A DNA stretch of 64,000 bases from NCBI GenBank assembly GCA_044222245.1, contig JBGANQ010000008.1, positions 1 to 64,000 on the forward strand, given 5' to 3'. The notes below the pieces were generated by a model that saw only the letters and a program-made list of their open reading frames with translations, searched no databases and had not been told where the DNA came from. Below, piece by piece: positions 59,614 to 64,000 of the stretch. The stretch is from CALFML01 sp044222245. Its GTDB lineage: Bacteria > Myxococcota_A > Polyangia > Palsa-1104 > JAEUJZ01. Within the stretch, counting starts at the first letter, position 1, and the number at the start of each line of letters is the position of its first letter. Both the position numbers and the translations under genes were made by a program.

Positions 59614-60136
59614 ACATATCCTCCCATCGAGCCAGGCAAACGGTGGCCAGGTCTTCTCTAGTAGGATCGTCGTTCCGGCCCGAGATGTTGCTAGGCATCA
59701 CAGCGGGCCGGCGGCGCGGCGCGATGACCGCCGCGATGCGTCGGCAGCTGCAGCGCCGGCAGCGCGCGGTCGCAGGGCCGCTGGCGATCCGATCGCCAGC
59801 GCTGCCTCCGCTCTATCTGGAGGTTGCACGCTCACAGCGGCGACTCTGTAGGGCCGGGAGTGGGGCAGCGCTGCTTTCGTCCGCAGCGGCCAGCATCGCG
59901 GCGGCGCAGCCGGCGGACGCGCCGGCGGCGGCGCTTTGTCGGCAGGGATGTCATCTGGCTAAATGTCGGCGCCGCCCTTGCCCGGGGGCACGGGCAGAGG
60001 GCGGGGCGGCGCGGAACGCTTGCGGAAGCTTCTGTAGTCGCCCGCTCGCCTGCCCCGGAGCGCGGACAGACCAAGTACAGCGCGCTGCAAGTTTGTTGGC
60101 ACCGCGGCGCCGGGCGGGAATCTGGCGGGACCTGTA
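59614..60136. other. Gene-free stretch with a palindrome
   Basis: About 520 bp between the lipase-like and pirin genes, both on the minus strand. It contains an almost perfect palindrome at 59779-59801 (CGCTGGCGATC, one base, GATCGCCAGCG), which is a candidate operator or stem-loop. Frames are shadows without motif. Confidence 0.5.
59779..59801. promoter_or_regulatory. 11-bp-arm palindrome
   Basis: CGCTGGCGATC and GATCGCCAGCG face each other around one base (59790). It lies 165 bp upstream of the lipase-like start. Confidence 0.45.
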
Positions 60137-60838
60137 CTATGCGCCCAGATCGAACAGGAGCACCTCGCCCTCGCTCGGGGAGCTGATGGTCAGGGTCTCT
60201 TCGCCGCTGATCGCCAGCCCGTCTCCGGCCTGCAGCGCCAAGCCGTTCACCTCGGCGGCGCCGCGGGCGAGGTGCAGCCAGCCTTTGCGGCCGCCTTTTA
60301 TCGCGTGGCTCACCGATTGCCCGGCCGTCAGCACGGTGGCGTACATACGCGCGTCCTGCTGGATGCTCACCGAGTCGGCAGCGCCGTCGGGCGAAGCGAC
60401 CAGGCAGAGCCGTCCCTGCTTCTTTTCCGGACCGAAGTACTTCTGCTCGTAGCCGGCCCGCAGGCCCTGGCGGCGGGGCAGCAGCCAGATCTGCAGGAAG
60501 TGCACCGGACTGTCGGGCGAGGCGTTGTACTCGCTGTGCCGCACGCCGGTGCCGGCGCTCATCCGCTGCACATCGCCGGGCCGGATCACCGAGCCGGTGC
60601 CCAGGCTGTCCTTGTGCTCCAGGGCGCCGTCTAGGACGTAGGAGATGATCTCCATGTCGCGGTGGCCGTGGGTCGGAAAGCCGCCGCCCGGGGCGACGGT
60701 GTCATCGTTGATGACGCGCAGCGCGCCGAAGCCCTGAAATCGCGGATCGTAGTAATCGGCGAACGAGAAAGTGTGGTGAGTGTTGAGCCAGCCGTGATCG
60801 GCGTGCCCGCGCTCTTCTGCTCTGCGTAGGGTCAACAT
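60137..60838 (-). CDS. Pirin-family protein (YhaK-like)
   Basis: 233 residues, bicupin of the pirin/YhaK family: HHTFSFADYYDPRFQGFGALRVINDDTVAPGGGFPTHGHRDMEIISYVLDG carries the metal ligands (His in HTF is not a ligand; PTHGHRDME provides two His and a Glu), followed by RMSAGTGVRHSEYN and a C-terminal cupin half (GWLHLARGAAEVNGLALQAGDGLAIS). Family members are iron-dependent redox sensors or quercetin dioxygenases. Divergent from the broken LysR gene (181 bp), the classical pirin-LysR arrangement. Confidence 0.87.
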   Translation of the reverse strand: MLTLRRAEERGHADHGWLNTHHTFSFADYYDPRFQGFGALRVINDDTVAPGGGFPTHGHRDMEIISYVLDGALEHKDSLGTGSVIRPGDVQRMSAGTGVRHSEYNASPDSPVHFLQIWLLPRRQGLRAGYEQKYFGPEKKQGRLCLVASPDGAADSVSIQQDARMYATVLTAGQSVSHAIKGGRKGWLHLARGAAEVNGLALQAGDGLAISGEETLTISSPSEGEVLLFDLGA

Positions 60839-60988
60839 GCGCTGCCTCCTGCCAAGGCCGGGTCGCGGCCTGTGCCGCTGACCTGAGGGTAACCCGCCGG
60901 CCTGGCCTCCTGGGTTTTTCTGCTGCTTCCGGTCTCATAGTCTGCGATTGTCCTTTCGTTGGCACTAGGCTGGATTTTTGGCAATGAC

Positions 60989-61006
60989 TGTTCCACCTGT
61001 GGAACA
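60989..61006. promoter_or_regulatory. Candidate LysR/regulator operator
   Basis: TGTTCCAC, CT, GTGGAACA: an 18-bp perfect palindrome between the pirin gene and the LysR fragment, ending 15 bp before the LysR start, with T..A ends of LysR-type sites. Probable site of self-regulation for the divergent pair. Confidence 0.6.
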
Positions 61007-61020
61007 AAAGGGGCCGGGTC

Positions 61021-61243
61021 GTGGATCTCAACGAGCTTCTGATCTTCACCCGCGTCGTTGAGGCGGGCAGCTACACCGCAGCCTGGGCGTCATCGAGCGC
61101 GTGCTGAGCCTCAGCGACTGGTGCTCGGTGGCGACGCCGGTGCACGCGGTCTACCCGAGCACCCGCCACCTGTCGCCCAAGGTCGTCGCCTTCTACGAGC
61201 TCGTCCGCAGCCGCCTCTGGCTCGGCGAGCAGCCGGCGCCTTG
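61021..61243 (+). pseudogene. LysR regulator with internal deletion and frameshift
   Basis: GTG 61021, with AAGGGG 6-9 nt upstream, starts MDLNELLIFTRVVEAGSYTAA, the canonical N-terminus of LysR proteins, then leaves the family at about 61083. A C-terminal LysR tail follows in another frame (from about 61086): ERVLSLSDWCSVATPVHAVYPSTRHLSPKVVAFYELVRSRLW to the TGA at 61241-61243. HTH helices 2-3 and the whole effector domain are gone, so about 700 bp have been deleted. The gene is non-functional; it was the probable regulator of the divergent pirin gene. Confidence 0.8.
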
Positions 61244-61297
61244 AATCCAGGCGGCAAATTTCCCCCAACCTCCGGGGTAGAGGGATAAGTTCCTTGC

Positions 61298-63217
61298 ATG
61301 CGTGACCACATCCTCCTGGCTGCCTCGCTGTGTCTGCTTGCTTGCGGCGCCTCACCGCCGCCCGAGTCGCTGCCCGACTCGCTGGCCACCACCGGCTGCG
61401 ATCCGCTGGTGCCGGGCCACTGCGGCTTTCCATTTCCCTCCAACGTCTGGCTGGTCGAGGATGACAAGACGCCGACCGGCCACCATGTGCAGTTTGGTCC
61501 GCAGACCCTGCCGCTGCAGGTGCACCGGCCGATCGACCCCCGGCCGTGGGCGGCCGCGGACGGCTTCTCGGCGGGGATGTCGGTGCTCACCCAGCTCGTC
61601 GGCGCCACCACCACCGGACTGCCCGATGAGAACAGCCTGGCGCTGTCGGTCACCGCGCAGTCGCCGACCATCCTGCTCAACGCCCGCACCGGGCAGCTGG
61701 TGCCGCACATCGCCGAGCTCGACATGTCGGGCGATGATCCGCTGCAGCGCACCTTCATGCTGCGTCCGGTGATCCGGCTCGATGACAACACCCGCTACAT
61801 CGTCGCCATCCGCCGCGTCGTCGATGACCACGGGACGCCGCTTGTGCCCTCTCCCGCCTTCGCCGCGCTGCGCGATGGGACAGACTTCCCCGACGCCTCG
61901 ATCGGCCGCCGCCGCGCCCTGTACGCCGACCTGTTCGCCCAGCTCGCGCGCGCCGGGGTCGATAAGTCCGAGCTGCAGCTGGCCTGGGAGTACTCCACCG
62001 CCAGCCGCGAGAGCAACACCCGCACCATGCTGGCGATGCGCGACGCCGCCCTCGCCATCGTCGGCGACGCCGGACCCGCCTATACGATCACCGATGTGAT
62101 CGAGAACCCAAGCCCGCACATCCGCCGGCGCATCCTGGGCACCATGCACGTGCCGCTGTTCCTCAGCCAGTCAAGTCCCGGCGGCAAGCTGCTTCTTGAC
62201 GAGCGCGGGCTGCCGCGGCAGAACGGCTTTGCCGACTATCCGTTCCTGGTGCAGATTCCTAACAGCGCCACCACCGGCACCCCCGGCGCCATCCTGCAGA
62301 ACGGCCACGGCCTGCTCGGCCACAAGGAGGAAGGCCAGGACGGCTTCCTCGCCACCCTCATCGACCAGAAGGACTATGTCGAGATCGCGGTGGACCTTAT
62401 CGGCTTTGCCCACGATGACGTAGACAGCGTCATCAACGCCATCCTCAACGACATGGCCACGTTCAAGGATGTAGTCGACCGCCAGCAGCAGGGCATGATC
62501 AATCAGCTGCTGGCGATGCGCATGATGAAGGGCAGCTTCTGGAAGGATCCGATGGTGCAGTTTGGCGGCAAGAGCGCCATCGATCCCAGCCGCTGCTACT
62601 ACCGCGGCGACAGCCAGGGCGGCATCATGGGGACGACCTACATGGCGATCTCCACCGACGTGACGCGCGGGCTTTTGGGCGAACCGGGGATGCCGTACAA
62701 CCTGCTGCTCAACCGCAGCGTGGACTTTGCGACCTACTTTGTCCTCTTGCAGGCCGCCAACAGCAACTTCTTCGACATCCAGATCCTGCTCGGGGCGATG
62801 CAGATGCTGTGGGATCGCAGTGAGCCGGACGGCTACGCCCCCTACCTCAGCGAGAACCTGCTGCCCGGCACGCCGGCCCACAACGTCCTTTTGCACGTCG
62901 CCATCGGCGACTACCAGGTCACGCCGCTCGGCGCCCACCTCATCGCGCGCACGATCAACGCCAAGAACACCCGGCCAGTCAACCGGGAGCTGTTCGGCAT
63001 CGCCGATGCGGACGCCCCCTTTGGCGGCAATGGACTCACCGAGTTCGACTTCGGCCTGCCCGCCGCCCCGACCACCAATACCCCGCCTACCGGCCCCGAT
63101 GACGACGACCCGCACGACAAGGTGCGCAAGCTGCAGAGCTCCATCGATCAGACCGATACCTTCCTGCGCACCGGCGTCGTCATGCAGTACTGCGGCGGGC
63201 GCTGCCAGGGGAAGTAA
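61298..63217 (+). CDS. Large lipoprotein with alpha/beta-hydrolase features
   Basis: 639 residues. Lipobox LLAC (Cys16) follows a short signal. The protein keeps HGLLGHKEEGQDGF, VDLIGFAHDDVD and the nucleophile elbow YYRGDSQGGIMGTTYM (Ser439 in GDSQGG), and a Pro/Asp-rich C-terminal part. Family: large Myxococcota-type lipoproteins with hydrolase folds, function not known. Clear G/C third-position bias supports the full length. Just after the broken LysR gene. Confidence 0.72.
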   Translation: MRDHILLAASLCLLACGASPPPESLPDSLATTGCDPLVPGHCGFPFPSNVWLVEDDKTPTGHHVQFGPQTLPLQVHRPIDPRPWAAADGFSAGMSVLTQLVGATTTGLPDENSLALSVTAQSPTILLNARTGQLVPHIAELDMSGDDPLQRTFMLRPVIRLDDNTRYIVAIRRVVDDHGTPLVPSPAFAALRDGTDFPDASIGRRRALYADLFAQLARAGVDKSELQLAWEYSTASRESNTRTMLAMRDAALAIVGDAGPAYTITDVIENPSPHIRRRILGTMHVPLFLSQSSPGGKLLLDERGLPRQNGFADYPFLVQIPNSATTGTPGAILQNGHGLLGHKEEGQDGFLATLIDQKDYVEIAVDLIGFAHDDVDSVINAILNDMATFKDVVDRQQQGMINQLLAMRMMKGSFWKDPMVQFGGKSAIDPSRCYYRGDSQGGIMGTTYMAISTDVTRGLLGEPGMPYNLLLNRSVDFATYFVLLQAANSNFFDIQILLGAMQMLWDRSEPDGYAPYLSENLLPGTPAHNVLLHVAIGDYQVTPLGAHLIARTINAKNTRPVNRELFGIADADAPFGGNGLTEFDFGLPAAPTTNTPPTGPDDDDPHDKVRKLQSSIDQTDTFLRTGVVMQYCGGRCQGK

Positions 63218-63278
63218 GCCCCCTGCAGCGCCCCGGCCGGCGCGACAGATGGGCCGCTTCGTGGCAGAATGTGCAGCC

Positions 63279-64000
63279 ATGATCACCCCGCCGGCTCTGC
63301 CCGATTTCCTCGATCCCGAGACCTTCACCGCGGGCGTCCCCTACGATGCCTACAGCTACCTGCGCGAGCACGCTCCGGTCTCCTGGCACAAGCCCACGGA
63401 CGCCCCGGGCTACTGGCTGCTGGCCCGGCACAAAGACGTGCAGGCGGCGCTGCTGGATCCGCAGACTTTTTCCTCCTGGCTCGGCACCACGGTGATGGGC
63501 GAGGAGCCGCCCGAGCGCCTGGACATCGCGCGGCTGATGCTGATCAACATGGACCCGCCGCAGCACAGCCGCTACCGGCGCCTCATCAGCCGCGGCCTGT
63601 CGATCCGCGTCGTCGAGCGGCTAGAGCCGTGGGTGCGCGCGCTGTGCGGCGAGCTGCTCGACCGCGTGATCGAGGGCGGCACCTGCGAGTTTGTCAGCCA
63701 GGTGGCGACGCCGATTCCGGTGGCGGTGATCATGGAGATGCTGGGCGTGCCCGAGCCCGATCGGGCGCCGCTTATCCGCTACAGCAACGAGATGATCCGC
63801 CACGCCGGCACCGAGCTGGCGCAGGCCGCGGCGATGCAGATGTACAGCTATGGGTTTCAGTTCAGCGCCGCGCGCCGCCAGGCTCCCGGCGAGGACCTGA
63901 CCAGCCAGCTGCTGCTCGCCGAGGTCGACGGCGAGCGGCTGACCGACGTCGATTTCAACGCCTTTTTCCTTTTGCTGGTGGTGGCCGGCAATGAGACCAC
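63279..64000 (+). CDS. Cytochrome P450, 3'-truncated by window edge
   Basis: ATG 63279 gives 240 residues to the window end: TPPALPDFLDPETFTAGVPYDAYSYLREHAPV, HKPTDAPGYWLLARHKDV, NMDPPQHSRYRRLISRGLS (the C-helix region), and at the end LLLVVAGNETT, the I-helix AGNET oxygen-activation motif. The pattern is the CYP125/CYP107-like bacterial class. The heme-binding Cys is beyond the window. Redox partner unknown. A GTG at 63261 is in frame too. Role probably sterol or secondary-metabolite oxidation (inference). Confidence 0.9.
   Translation, partial: MITPPALPDFLDPETFTAGVPYDAYSYLREHAPVSWHKPTDAPGYWLLARHKDVQAALLDPQTFSSWLGTTVMGEEPPERLDIARLMLINMDPPQHSRYRRLISRGLSIRVVERLEPWVRALCGELLDRVIEGGTCEFVSQVATPIPVAVIMEMLGVPEPDRAPLIRYSNEMIRHAGTELAQAAAMQMYSYGFQFSAARRQAPGEDLTSQLLLAEVDGERLTDVDFNAFFLLLVVAGNET

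Noticed and set aside
1..64000. tRNA, rRNA, tmRNA or RNase P genes
   Set aside because: I found no conserved arm or core sequence of these RNAs by eye; a covariance-model search would be decisive.

Overview
The window is high-G+C bacterial DNA, tightly packed and very rich in lipoproteins, two-component proteins, Pro/Ala-rich linkers and multi-domain fusions. Together with HEAT, FG-GAP, PEGA, DUF4388 and roadblock-type proteins this points to Myxococcota or a related deltaproteobacterial lineage (inference from style and gene families; no rRNA or tRNA gene was seen).

Layout. 1-4.2 kb: envelope biogenesis run (truncated membrane protein, PpiC-type lipoprotein, SurA, hypothetical). 4.2-5.3 kb: about 1.1 kb without a convincing gene but with inverted repeats. 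5.3-15 kb: a redox/envelope cluster with a Crp/Fnr regulator, DoxX-like membrane protein, double CC-x-x-C metal-binding protein, PEGA-porin fusion, di-heme lipoprotein and an NDH-2 fused to a cyclic-nucleotide-binding domain. 15.3-17.6 kb: cupredoxin lipoprotein, stand-alone acyltransferase-fold protein and an Hpt protein. 17.8-22.1 kb: a 1278-residue ABC-ABC-tyrosine-phosphatase fusion followed by a roadblock-like protein. 22.1-47.5 kb: signal transduction. 48.6-64 kb: ordinary metabolism and envelope genes (Nudix, GDPD, HEAT, STAS-like, hydrolase, TreZ plus sugar MFS, FG-GAP lipoprotein, lipase-like protein, pirin with a broken LysR gene, lipoprotein hydrolase, partial P450).

Most notable structure. 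A hybrid histidine kinase is cut exactly at its phosphoacceptor H-box. Its sensor half ends at 26148-26157 and its catalytic half (HisKA-HATPase-REC-REC-Hpt) begins at 45520-45529. Both junctions carry the same 10 bp (TATGAGCCAT), 18/21 identical when extended, and joining the halves through the repeat restores one open frame of about 1274 codons. The 19.4 kb between behaves like an inserted island. It holds a KaiC-like ATPase with a kinase, a CheB-CheR-PAS-kinase-receiver giant, a five-gene bacteriophytochrome operon, a ferredoxin-adenylate cyclase fusion, an EndoU toxin with its probable immunity protein, a tyrosine-recombinase N-terminal remnant, a receiver-domain remnant and a diverged direct repeat.

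How the genes may work together (inference): the island brings light, redox and chemosensory-like signalling into a locus that was already a phosphorelay (NarL-type regulator, DUF4388 regulator, hybrid kinase, NtrC-type receiver). The cyclase in the island makes a nucleotide of the kind sensed by the Crp-like regulator and the NDH-2 fusion in the redox cluster, but no direct link can be shown from sequence.
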